From the NCBI GenBank assembly GCA_944474755.1, contig OX104112.1, positions 16,208,273-16,272,272 of the forward strand: a DNA stretch of 64,000 bases. The letters are read 5' to 3'. The notes beneath the pieces are model-generated. The model had not been told where the DNA came from, ran no database searches, and was given only the letters and a program-made list of their open reading frames with translations. The position numbers and the translations under genes are program-made. This stretch comes from Limnoperna fortunei. Taxonomy: Eukaryota > Mollusca > Bivalvia > Mytilida > Modiolidae. Position 1 is the first letter of the stretch. Each line of letters opens with the position of its first letter. Of this stretch, positions 1 to 10,271 are shown one piece after another.

Positions 1-1440
1 ACATTCACCGCGAATATGTGGTTTAGTTAAATTTTAATGTGTATCCATCTTTAATTTATAGGGACGTATCCCTAACAATGCCTAGTTATAATGCTACGCT
101 ACAAATCCCTTTGCAACATGAGCATGATTGAATACAAAAAACATTGCTTTGGCGGCCAATTTTTAAAGAGTAGCCAGAAAATAACACATTCAATAGCAGT
201 CAGAATGGTATGTCTGCTATTAATAAGACAGAAAAGAAACAAATTAACAGAAACAAATTGATTAATTAAAATTTGTTGTAGTTCACACTTAATGACACAT
301 AATTAATTTGACTTATATTTAAACCACTAATCAAGTATAGGCGTGAGGGAATAGTAAATTATTAGTCTTATGAAAATTAACAATAAATGAAAATATACGT
401 TGTGGCAGGTGCCCTTGACTACTTTTATTGAACGCTGGTTATTGCTTAAACGGACATAAGTATCTAGCATACAAGCTAATTCATCCCTTTAGTTTCAGGA
501 TGATGCGATTACGCACTCTTTCAACAGGTGCCTAAATTACTAAGTATTTTAAAAATAACTGACATATTTTGGTTTTGAAAATATTTTAAAGACAGTTAAA
601 TAGATTTTATACAGGTCATTTACTTCATACATATCATTTTATAAACTGAGTCACCCAAGTGTTAACAACAAATGTGTTGCCTTTAATTTAAATTCTTAAA
701 ACTAGTGTCGTGTACAATTACAATTTCATAAGTAAACAAAAAAATCTAAAGAAACATTTTCCACATACTTTTATGATTCAAAAATAATAATTCTGAGAAA
801 ACTATTGAATGTGATTTTATAAATAAAATATGAACAATTCGCAGTAAACTATTACCATGAACATTTTAAAATGCACGATTCCGAGAATTTATTTTAACGA
901 TTTGAAAACAACAATTCTCAAAAATCTACTGTTCTTGCATGTAAATTTACGATTAAAAAATATAATTCTTAGGACACCATTTGCGCGTACTTTCAAGATT
1001 CAAACATAATAATTCTAAGAAAACTATTGCCATCCACTTTTAAAACTCGAACGTTAGTTGAATGCATGAAAATTGAGATCCATGTCATCGCAACACCAAG
1101 GATATGGTGATGACAGAAAAAAGCAAAAACAGCAGTTCGAGCTCAAACCACGACCGACATACATACGGCCTTTTTAGACGTCAACAACTTCTACGGATTG
1201 CCAAAGCAAAACCGCTATCTACAGACAATTTTAACTAGGGCACGCTGACTTACTAACGACAACCAATGATTAATAGTATTTAAAATTTAAAACGCAATTC
1301 CTTTAGTCAATCAGCGGTCAAATGACATGCAGAAATCAATTATCAATTAGTTACCGATCAATATCTGATCGTTCTAAATTGGTCTTTTTTTCCATTTTAA
1401 AACGTTTACATCAAAAGCAAAGTATTGTTGTGTGTCCGCA
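1..1440. other. AT-rich non-coding stretch
   Basis: No reading frame, RNA gene or clear repeat is supported here on either strand. Composition is AT-rich and stop codons are dense in all frames. Confidence 0.6.
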
Positions 1441-1660
1441 CCGGAACTGCAATATTTTACGCCGTGACCACAACAGTAATATTGTCTCCAAACAACAACA
1501 GTTTTATTATGTCCGAACCGCAATCGTAATATTGTCTTTCGAGACCACAATAGTAATATTTTCTCTCCGGATCACAACAGTAATATTGACTCTCCTGACT
1601 ACAATAGTAATATTGTATGTCCGGACTACAACTGTAATATTGTCTCCGGACCACAATATT
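1441..1660. repeat. 27-bp minisatellite, about 8 degenerate copies
   Basis: The core GTAATATTGT recurs with AATATT at 1451, 1478, 1528, 1555, 1582, 1609 and 1636, i.e. every 27 bp, with one degraded copy near 1503 and a shortened last one near 1655. Because 27 is a multiple of three, frames that escape stops stay open. The minus strand therefore reads a pseudo-protein with a QYY-x-C nonapeptide. I treat that as a by-product of the period, not as a gene. Confidence 0.8.
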
Positions 1661-3885
1661 TGATCTGTAATGAATGTTATAACACAATATCAAACACCAA
1701 GGATACTAGGAAGTCAAAAGGAATTGGAGACTCGAGAAACAATAACCAAAAATACCAAAAAGTATAGCAACAACAGAAATAGTCTTAAATTCGTACGGGA
1801 ATTTCAAAAATAGTTGGCTAAATCAGGTAGTATGACATGACAAAACTCTTTCTTCAACACCTATATTGTGTGAGTAGGTGTGCGAATTAGGGCTTGGTAT
1901 CATACACCACTTATCGGTAATAAAACAAGTTTTATAATTGTCAGTAATTTATTATAACTTAATATCTTGTCACAATATCATGAAATGTAATCAAAGTGTG
2001 TTTACATTCATTGACATACTTTGAAAGACAAAGGTAAACAATTAAATAATTAAGTACAGTTACTTACAAAATCTACCAGATAGTATCCACAGCGTAGATC
2101 AAAAGGCACAATAATATTTGCCACCTTTAAACAGTGATTTAAACTTTAGTATGGGGTGCCATGAAGGTTTATAGATTTACTTTTTTACAACTCGATGTGC
2201 TTTAACCTTCTATATTTTATATTATTTTTCATTTCAAAATGAGTTTAATTCTTCGTTTTTTAAAACAAATGTCTATCATTATATCTTACAAATTTTATTA
2301 TTGAATGTCGCTATTTATTATTCTTATTGAGTGGAAATTAAGGTGAAGAATGGGGACATTACAAAAAACCGGCGTTTTATCGAGGTAATGTTACCTAGTA
2401 CAATTAAGATATTAATATTAATTACTGGTATAATTTAGCGAGACAAGGATTATATCTATTAGGTCTATATCATATGAACTCGTAGAGCGAATCTGGTAGG
2501 GAGCTGATAATGCTTGTCGAGAGAAAAACATACTAATAATTTTTTATCGGTAATTTCTCAATTTTAATACAACTTTTTAATTTTTTTTTACATATTTTAG
2601 TTATTTTGCTTTGTAATACTGCCGTTTTCACGGTAAGAATCTATCTGTTCACTACTTCTCTGTACAATTTTATGCGGAATGCGGTCAGACATGACACCAC
2701 TTCTACCTCATTCATTCAAAAACTGTGAAGGCAAATGAACCTGCGGGAAGGAGGGAATTTCAAATGCATCGTGTGAAATGTCAAACTAAAACCAAATTAA
2801 GCGTTACAAAAAAGTTTAAAGAGGTTGGTTATTATGTTTATAACAACTGTATTAATGCTTCTTCAATGAAGAAAATGATTCTGATTACGATTTCTTTCAC
2901 TAACCGTCCTGGTGTGCATGTCAGTTATTCCGTTTACAACTTGTATGGGTTAACGATATAGCTAAATCAATCCATATTAATTATGTCCCCGGTAAATATT
3001 TAATGAAAATTTCGGCCTGTATAGCACAAAGTAGTACGTTGCCTTTAGTTTAAAGGGCTATAGCCTATACACATACTCGAATTTCGACTATCTTCCTTCA
3101 TTCGGCGATTTATACAGTAAATCCTAAACGAAGTAAAGTGTTAATTTATGCTGCATTTATTTCTCTAAACAAATGATTCCTAATTAATGATAAACAGGTG
3201 TTTCAAAACAATTAACGGCCGTTAATGCGATACACTTTTAAGACCTGTTCATCGCCGAAATTCGAGTGTAATGCCTTCAAGGGGGCTGGTAGTATTGTAT
3301 GTACATTGTTCATGATTCTTATTTCAGGAGACCAGTAATATACTCTATAGATACTGATTTTATATTTTATTTTATATTTTGTAATACTTCTTAGTGTCTG
3401 GACGGGTCTGATTAATTGAAACATAGATGTATTGTTTTTGTCGTGTTTGTTTTCCTTAATATTTATGCGTTTTATTCACTGATAGTCGAATGGTCAAAAC
3501 GTAAAGCAGATTCTTCCACAATGTGTTCCTGCATGACAAATGACCAATAGCTGATAATTTATATTATCACTATTCGTTTTTTGTACTGAGCGTTGATACT
3601 AAATTTATTGGTAGAAGATTAAAGGAAATTGTAACAAATTATCGATAAACAATTTATTTTACTCAAAGACTTTAAGAACATCTTTAATGACTGCAAACCA
3701 AAAAAATCCAAAAGTTTATTCAGTGAATGATTTAGATTATCTTGTGGTAAAGGAGAGTTTTCAACAATCGAGTTCATGCGATTTATTTAAGAAGAGTTCT
3801 CACATAATGTGAAGTCATTCCTAATTCCTATAATATGCGAACGCCGATTTCCAAATAGTCTCCAATTACAAAGTTTATGTGTGTA
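1661..3885. other. non-coding stretch, nothing recognised
   Basis: AT-rich sequence. The short open frames (for example 2725-2961 plus and 3212-3424 minus) have no recognisable domain, no splice context and no codon structure, so none is called. Confidence 0.5.
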
Positions 3886-5262
3886 AACGGCGAAAGACCA
3901 AACACAACCTAGACATAGTTCATACAATGTGTAAACGGGGATCGATTAATCGTTTCCTGGTACCGTAAATTTGGTTATTTTGGTTGTATTTTTATTTTGG
4001 TTTATTTGGCGCTTTCGGTGAAAGAGCCAAAATTAAACACACCAAAATAAAGTATGCAACAAAATTTTACTTGCCAAAATAGCGACCGGTTAGACAATAT
4101 CGTAAAGTCTACGGTTTAAAATACCGGTAATTACAAGTATACATTTAAATATACATTTCCTTATTTTCTTATAAAATTATTAAGAAAACACAATGTATGA
4201 ATTTCTATTCATACACTGCTTCTATTCATACATTATTATGTCCGGCTTATCATTTACTAATTAGACTCTTATCTATCCTATAAAAAACACCTTTTATCGT
4301 CATTTAATCAAGATGTACTGCTGGAATACAATAAAGGGATTAATATTAAAATCCATGATCATTAATTACTGACAGAAAGGAATTTAATGAACATTTGTTT
4401 TATATGATATTTGTGGTAATTACTTACTCTAATAAAATTTAATTAAGGCGTCATTGCTGGAAGTGGTTATGCGGAAACCACTCAAATTATTTACCAATTA
4501 TATATTAGACACATATAAGAACATTGCTCACTACTGCGAATTGAAAGTGCCAAAATTTAACACATCAGTTGGATAAAACACCAAAATTAAACACACCAAA
4601 ATAAAGCACATGCATGGCTTTTGAGAGAAAAACGCCAAAATATCCCGACGCCAAAATTACCCAATTTACGGTAAATTGTTATGTAATGTGTTAACTGCGT
4701 TAGATAAATCACCACCTGGTACATAGTTCATACCATATGTGAACGTCGATAGATCCATAGCCTCCTGGTACATTGTTCATACAATGTGTGACCGTCGATA
4801 TACCAATCCCACCTGGTACATGCTACATGCAATGTGTTAACACCGATAGAGTAATCAGCAGTAATCAACTCCGGACCAATCTCATCTGGTATATAGTTTA
4901 CACAATGCGTTCACGACAATACCAATCACCTCCTGGTACATACTTCATACAATGCTTATCGATAGACGATAGACGATAGAAATATCACTTAACTCTACAT
5001 TGGTCATACATGTACATTGTGTGAACGGCTATCGAACATCCTGCTTCATCGTTGTTACCATGTGTAAACCACAATTAACCAATTACTTCCTGGTACATAC
5101 TTCAAACAATATGTGAACGGCGATAGACCAATCATCTCCTGGTACACAGTTCATTCAATGTTTAAACGAATATAAGTCAATCACTTCATTCTAATTGTCA
5201 TTCAATATGTGAACGGCGATAGACAAATCACCTAATGGTGCATATTTTATACTTATTGACTG
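3886..5262 (+). repeat. degenerate ~48-bp satellite, cluster I
   Basis: Diverged tandem copies of a unit that begins CTGGTACATAGTTCATACAA and continues TGTGTGAACGGCGATAGACC then AATCACCT. Good copies lie around 3,900, 4,716, 4,763, 4,935, 5,092 and 5,140. The same unit recurs at 21,601-21,900 and on both sides of the LTR element at 23,306-25,263, so it is a family with several clusters in the window. The cluster is split by the MITE at 3,963-4,671. Confidence 0.75.
3963..4671. mobile_element. 709-bp MITE-like TIR element, TA target duplication
   Basis: The left end CCGTAAATTTGGTTATTTTGG and the inverted right end CCGTAAATTGGGTAATTTTGG match with few differences. TA flanks both sides (3961-3962 and 4672-4673). 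Removing the element and one TA joins CCTGG-TA to a stretch resembling the following bases of the ~48-bp satellite, which fixes the borders. No protein is encoded. The TTTTGG motif recurs inside, and a block containing CACACCAAAATAAAG occurs near both ends. TA duplication suggests mobilisation by a Tc1/mariner-type transposase, but the superfamily is not proven. Confidence 0.75.
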
Positions 5263-5699
5263 CGCATGAGGGGAATAGTAAGTCATTTTGTTTTGGTTTT
5301 TTTTTTTGCAACTATAGCCCGAGGCAAAGCCGAAGTTGTATGCCAAAAGGACAACTTTTTACTAACACAACAATTATACAGCATTTTAACAGTTCACTTT
5401 GATATGTAGAAATTTACAGTGCAGATATTTATTGTACCAATGGTTAAATTTGAGGGACTATTAAACCCTGTCATTTGAATAGTGTTAGGATTACATGTGG
5501 GTGCATTAGTTAAACTTTGGACATTGTTTTGAACTGGAAGAAGATTGTTGATTTCATAGTTTGTTATGTTATTCAGTACATCTAAAATAATACTAATTAA
5601 AAATATTAGGTAAGGTATCTACTTAACCAGAATTATTCACAATGGTACTTATACTTGAGGTAGCATTGCGAGTACAATTTGAAGCGGGTTCTTTGAAGC
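5263..5699. other. non-coding stretch, nothing recognised
   Basis: No feature is supported between the end of the ~48-bp satellite and the recombinase pseudogene. Confidence 0.5.
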
Positions 5700-7127
5700 A
5701 GAACTTAGATCATCAAACATTTCCATTTTCTTTGTTCACTTAGTTTTTTACTGTATGCACGAACAGCATTTTCAGATTTGCAGCCACTCAGGCCCATAAT
5801 GTGACGTGTTTCTGTATCTGAGTTCTCAAGAGCAGTAATTCAAGTGCTTCCAATACAATCATGGTATAACGCTTCGAAAGTTCGCAGTCTGTATTTATTT
5901 TTGCCATCATACTACCCATAATTTTTAAACCAACGGGAATTCTCAGACGAAACATCATCAGCAGCAGAATATTTGATCTTTGAAAAGTTAAACAGGATTT
6001 AGTTTGCACATATATGCTCCGTAAATGAAGTTTTGGGGCAGTTATATTCATCTGAAAAAAAAAGAAATTTACAGTATGTCTATTAGAAATAATACATTTT
6101 GTTAAAAAAAATTAGACAAAATGCATTAGGAAATAACTGCATTGTGTTTGAGGGTTTGGCGGAATCAATTTGTGATTTGGTTTTCGAGAATCGAGTTCAC
6201 TGGCGACGGGTAAGCAAGGCCAGCAAACGAATATTTCAGACAATGAAATCACAAATGATAAGTTAAAGTGATAACCGAAATGTTCATGTCTTGATACTGG
6301 TATTTTAAATAATGTTATCCACAGCTAAATCAGAAAGAAGAGTATGATAAAGCATTTTTATTATAACACAACATACATGTATCTTAAAGAATCTTCATCA
6401 ATGTCGTCATTAGAACACATGCATACATACGACTAAGAGAATGGAAAAGGGGAATATATCAAAGAGAAGACAAAACCCGACAAGAAAACAAACCAACTTA
6501 AATATTAAGCAGTATTATGATTCGCGTCCAGAGCTATTTATTAATGTGTAAACATCGGGTAAACCAAAAGTTAAAAAAAACATCGTTTTTCAAAATTGCA
6601 TCATAACGAGTAATAAGCAGTCTGCTCACACATCTTTAAGATTGTCACCTCTGTGATTTTTTGTTTCTCTTCTCACTTTGTCGGCTACATATTTTCCTCA
6701 TTCTCCATCACGGCAAAGTTAATTTTTTATGCAAACATTCTGGTTTATCCTTCGAGAAATTTTCAAGTTCGTAAAGTGTGTGTAAGTCCTCTGGTAAAAT
6801 CATTCGTTTATGCGCTACAGTCCCTTTTCCTTCCTTGGACAACATAACCAAAACTTCCTTGCGGTAGCATATTCCTCGTTGTTAAGTAATAATAAAGATG
6901 TCTGTGAAGGCCATATATTAGTGTGATTCAAAGACTTTCTAGCGTATGATGCTCCATCTGATTTACAAACCTCACCGTATAATTTTCTTGGCATTTTTTT
7001 CAAATCAGACGCATTAATAAATTCATGGTCCCCGACGCACTTCATTGTTTCATTTTTCTATTTTAAATAGTCGTCAAGAATTCTCTCTACCACTCTTAAA
7101 ACCCTTTGCGTGTTTTTAGAATCATTT
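5700..7127 (-). pseudogene. Crypton-type tyrosine recombinase, main 3' part (decayed)
   Basis: Read on the minus strand in several frames, this keeps the layout of the KIAA1958/ZMYM-like, Crypton-derived tyrosine recombinases. From the N-terminal side: DSKNTQR next to the retroelement insertion; YGEVCKSDGASYARKSL near 6,950; GLHRHL near 6,910 in a shifted frame; LSKRYT near 5,870; and RHIMGLSGCKSENAVRAY at about 5,752-5,815. The family's catalytic arginine (H-x-x-R) reads as glycine here, and the histidine of the LSGHKSE motif is cysteine. There is at least one in-frame stop (after DDYLK, near 7,064) and several frameshifts. These enzymes cut and rejoin DNA through a tyrosine; this copy cannot be active. 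The 5' part lies beyond the 14-kb element, from 21,193. Confidence 0.65.
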
Positions 7128-7157
7128 TGTTATGACGGAAATTCGCCCTTTTTATCG
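7128..7157 (+). repeat. 30-bp terminal inverted repeat, element 3' end
   Basis: Starts TGTTATGACGGAAATTCGCC and runs to TTTTTATCG. It is the exact reverse complement of 21,163-21,192 (30 of 30), and similarity stops at base 31. It is preceded by the ATTT duplication at 7124-7127. Confidence 0.9.
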
Positions 7158-7263
7158 TCCCAAATATAAGGGACGAACCCCGTCATACACTTTCGTTCGG
7201 CTCACATTTTCATCGATGTTACTTAAACGGGTTGTGGGGTCTAGCTTGGAGCAAGAGGTACTT

Positions 7264-7697
7264 TCTATAAATGAAAATTGGAATGGATGAACACAGAGAT
7301 CGAAACAGCTGGAATCTTTATTAATTGATAATACTTCATACAATAAATTTTGACCAAAATATAAAATATCTGAATCAGAATATTAACCACTAAATAACTA
7401 TTTTGTTTTCCAATAAATTTAATTCCTTTTAATCTCTTTATTTTATTCATTTCAAATTTATACAAATTTTATATTTACCAAATACAGTTGAAATATTAAG
7501 TTAATTTCAATAAATAAATTTTTAATAATTTAGTTTTGTTTTATCCCAATTATTCTTTATAATTTATTTTTAATTTAATTTTTAAACAGAAGTTGCCAAT
7601 GAAATGATTTAATATATTATATTTTAAATAAAATAAATTGTACTCACCTATAAATGAAAATTGGAATGGATGAACACAGAGATCGAAACAGCTGGAA
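7264..7697 (-). repeat. 51-bp direct repeat pair, 383 bp apart
   Basis: Copies at 7264-7315 and 7647-7697 are near-identical (minus strand begins ATTCCAGCTGTTTCGATCTC). The first in transcription order ends in a consensus splice donor GTGAGTAC. The second has AAAGTACC there, so the donor is lost. The upstream copy starts where a TATA-directed transcript should start, and the downstream copy follows AATAAA, so the pair could play the part of an R region. Confidence 0.75.
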
Positions 7698-8466
7698 TTT
7701 GAGAAAATCGCCCAACGCTCTTGGTTTTATAGTTCCGAGCGAGTCTCTCCAATTTCCAGACTGTCGAGCATCTCTGGGCATCCATTCCGTGAAGGTGAGA
7801 TTCTGCATATCTGATGAAATTGAAATTTTACCTAATATTCCCAAATATTGTTGCTATTAATTTTGAATTTCCTTTGCAATTTAATTATTGTTTTATTTAA
7901 TATTAGAATGCATAAAAATTTGTTTTAATTCTAAGATAATTTAAGCAATTATTTAATTCTTCATAATTAATTAGTTACTTCTTATGTAAGATATTTTTCA
8001 TTACTTATTCATGAATGTCTTCTTCCTACTTAAAATTTAGTCTTTCTTTTGAATTTGATTGGTTGTTTGGAAGAGTATTGAATTTTGGTTCAAGTCTAGA
8101 TGTGTCATAAAAATTATCCGGAGAAGTTTGTTCCAGGTCCGAGACAGTTCTTTTAATTAAATCTGATGCTATTATTTTCCATAAAATGTTGTTTGAATTT
8201 TCATTTGTCTGATGAAGATTTAATACATCGATGATTATTGTAGTTGGAAATGCTTTTGAAGTTTTGCATGTTTATTACTCAGCATAACTGAATGATTGCT
8301 TATCATTGCTTTTAATTTGGTTTTTCCAACAATAACTATCCATTATTATATTTTATCAGTAAAGTTTATTGTCTTTTATTGCTTTTTGATTTCTCTCAAG
8401 GCAAGATTGATGACTATTTTTCATTCTGATATTATTACAAAAATTACTTTAAATGACATCACAACA

Positions 8467-8479
8467 ATCCTCCCTGTTT
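8467..8479 (-). other. candidate polypurine tract
   Basis: The minus strand reads AAACAGGGAGGAT and is followed at once by TGTTGTGATG, the proposed start of the LTR. A polypurine tract primes plus-strand DNA synthesis in LTR elements and normally abuts the 3' LTR. The tract is short and not perfectly purine, so this is tentative. Confidence 0.4.
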
Positions 8480-9353
8480 AGCTTAAACTAACACCGTTAG
8501 TTTAATTTAGTTATGTTTCTTTTCTTATTCCTTTTGATAGTTAAACAAGTTGATAGTTAAACAAGTTATCAAGCAATCATATACATATATAATAAAACTA
8601 CGTCAATACAATAATACAACAGCACATGAATCCATATAGAATCAATATAAATACATTAATAATAATTTTTTTTTTTGATGAATGTGTGATTAGACATACT
8701 AATGAATCATTAATAATCGATAATAATTATGTAAATATAGAATGATATAAGTAATACAACATTAAGTAGTACAATATAAATTTTTACACTATAAGACATT
8801 TTTGTATTTCACTGATAATTATATATTTCCTTTTCAACTCATAATGAACGGTATTTTTTTTGTCCTCTCCTACGTTTCCATATATAAGAGTTTTCACATG
8901 AATTTTGTGTCGCACGTTTAATATTCCTCATATTATGTTCTCGCATCTAACGTTGTTATAGCGACGTTAATATTATTTCCTGATAGTGTGGTTTTTCTCT
9001 CCTAATTGGTGTTAATTAGCAATAATATCGTCATCATCGCAAGGTTAAAATTTATAGTTCATTGTCCTCTTTCATATTACTTAATAATAACAGTTCTACT
9101 TTACACATGATTAATTATAGTTAATTTACAATATATGACACTAGAATATGACCATATAATTTAACAAAAGCATTGACAAGTATATTTTTAAAATATCCAT
9201 AAACATGAATTTACATAATGACATAATGAATTTTTGAGGTCCACAGACGATTTTCTGTCTTGTGTACTTTCAAAATATCAATGAAAAATGAAAGATTTGT
9301 AGTTTCACAAACGATTAGCGTTTTGTATACGTTACAAATCCCTGATATAACTA

Positions 9354-9355
<2 letters not shown>
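8480..9355. other. AT-rich non-coding 3' region of the 14-kb element
   Basis: No open frame or motif is supported between the extra 3' reading frame and the polypurine-like tract. The sequence is AT-rich throughout. Confidence 0.5.

Positions 9356-9433
<78 letters not shown>
9356..9433. repeat. (TA)n microsatellite
   Basis: An uninterrupted run of about 39 TA units just beyond the 3' end of the extra reading frame. Any open frame through it is an artefact. Confidence 0.95.
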
Positions 9434-9436
<3 letters not shown>

Positions 9437-9458
9437 CAATTCAAATTAAGATTGGTCT

Positions 9459-10174
9459 TTATTTTTGTAGCCAATTTCTATTGATTGTTCCTCTAAAAGG
9501 AAATACGGGTAGGTAATTGGGGGAGTTAGGATCATTATCATCCTCCCACCATCTTCTAACATGTCTCAATTTTGTGCATTCTTTGCAAACACAGTCAGCT
9601 AATTTTTTTCTTTTCCATTCTTCTAGATTTCTACGATCTCTATACATTTTTTTAAATTTACTATATGAAATGTTAGGATTTTGTCCGAAATCTAAAGGAA
9701 GTTTAGCCGAAATTATAAATTTTTGAGCAATGTCTTGGTAACCTCGTGTTAATAGTCTGTGAATAAAAGGAATATAATTTTCAACGGTGTACGGGTTAAT
9801 GTCAACAGGTGGAATGTGATTTCTTCGTCAGTTTCAATGTTTAGATAAGCGGCTATTTCTACTATGTTTATCAGCGTTGTTCTGTCCCACGTTATGAAAT
9901 GAAATGGTACATTGGAATATATTCGAAAGCGGATTAAATTGAATGCTGTTGGGTCGAAAGTAGATAAATTTATATAATTCTGTCCGAAATTAACTAGTCC
10001 TTTTAAAGTTCCGGCAGCTGATATAAATTTTGTATCTTCCCTATCATTTAGTGTGATTGTAGTTGTCTGAAATTGACAGGTTATTTCCATTCCTGAAAAT
10101 ATATTGTTGTGACAATATGAAGATTTGATTGCAAATTTATTGTAATTGATTACAGAATCAACTTTCCGAGACAA
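9459..10174 (-). pseudogene. extra reading frame downstream of env, one frameshift
   Basis: A 141-codon frame (10,174-9,749) and a second frame running on to 9,459 are joined by a one-step frame change near 9,830. Beyond that point the second frame is open without stops and contains LTRGYQDIAQKFIISAKLP-like sequence, then a CVCKECTKLRHVRRWW stretch with closely spaced cysteines, and it ends shortly before the (TA)n tract. The combined product would be about 235 residues with no signal peptide or membrane segment. I do not recognise the family. Its place, 3' of env in the same orientation, suggests an accessory protein of the retroelement; the frame change may be mutation, an intron or recoding. 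Confidence 0.5.
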
Positions 10175-10271
10175 TTAGCATTGATTATCTAAATTCAAGT
10201 ATAATGGTCTAAAGATTATATTTCTGCTAAGGATGGATACATTGAGTAGTGTGGAGGGGTATTGGTTAAGG

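Larger units (their letters stand above)
7128..8466 (-). promoter_or_regulatory. LTR-like promoter segment of the 14-kb element
   Basis: On the minus strand this starts TGTTGTGATG directly after a purine-rich tract, like the start of an LTR. It contains a TATA box (TATAAAA, 7725-7731). About 30 bp downstream a 51-bp sequence begins at 7697 and ends at 7647 with a good splice donor, ATAG/GTGAGTAC. The same 51 bp recur at 7315-7264, immediately after an AATAAA (near 7318-7323), without the donor. This reads as promoter, leader with donor, and poly(A) signal. The promoter points out of the integrated element, away from gag, and would drive gag only if the two ends were joined. Confidence 0.5.

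Noticed and set aside
7644..7860. Mirror open frames on both strands at 7,644-7,860
   Set aside because: They overlap the promoter and leader region on opposite strands, have no domain, and are explained by a low stop density.
7128..8466. In-place inverted 3' LTR as explanation of the TIRs
   Set aside because: The plus strand does run from the TIR to ACATCACAACA, close to the 5' segment's end ACATCATAACA. However, the bases just inside do not match, and the purine tract and TATA box fit the minus orientation better. Kept only as a weaker alternative.
9260..9484. Plus-strand frame through the (TA)n tract
   Set aside because: The protein is poly-Tyr-Ile from the microsatellite.
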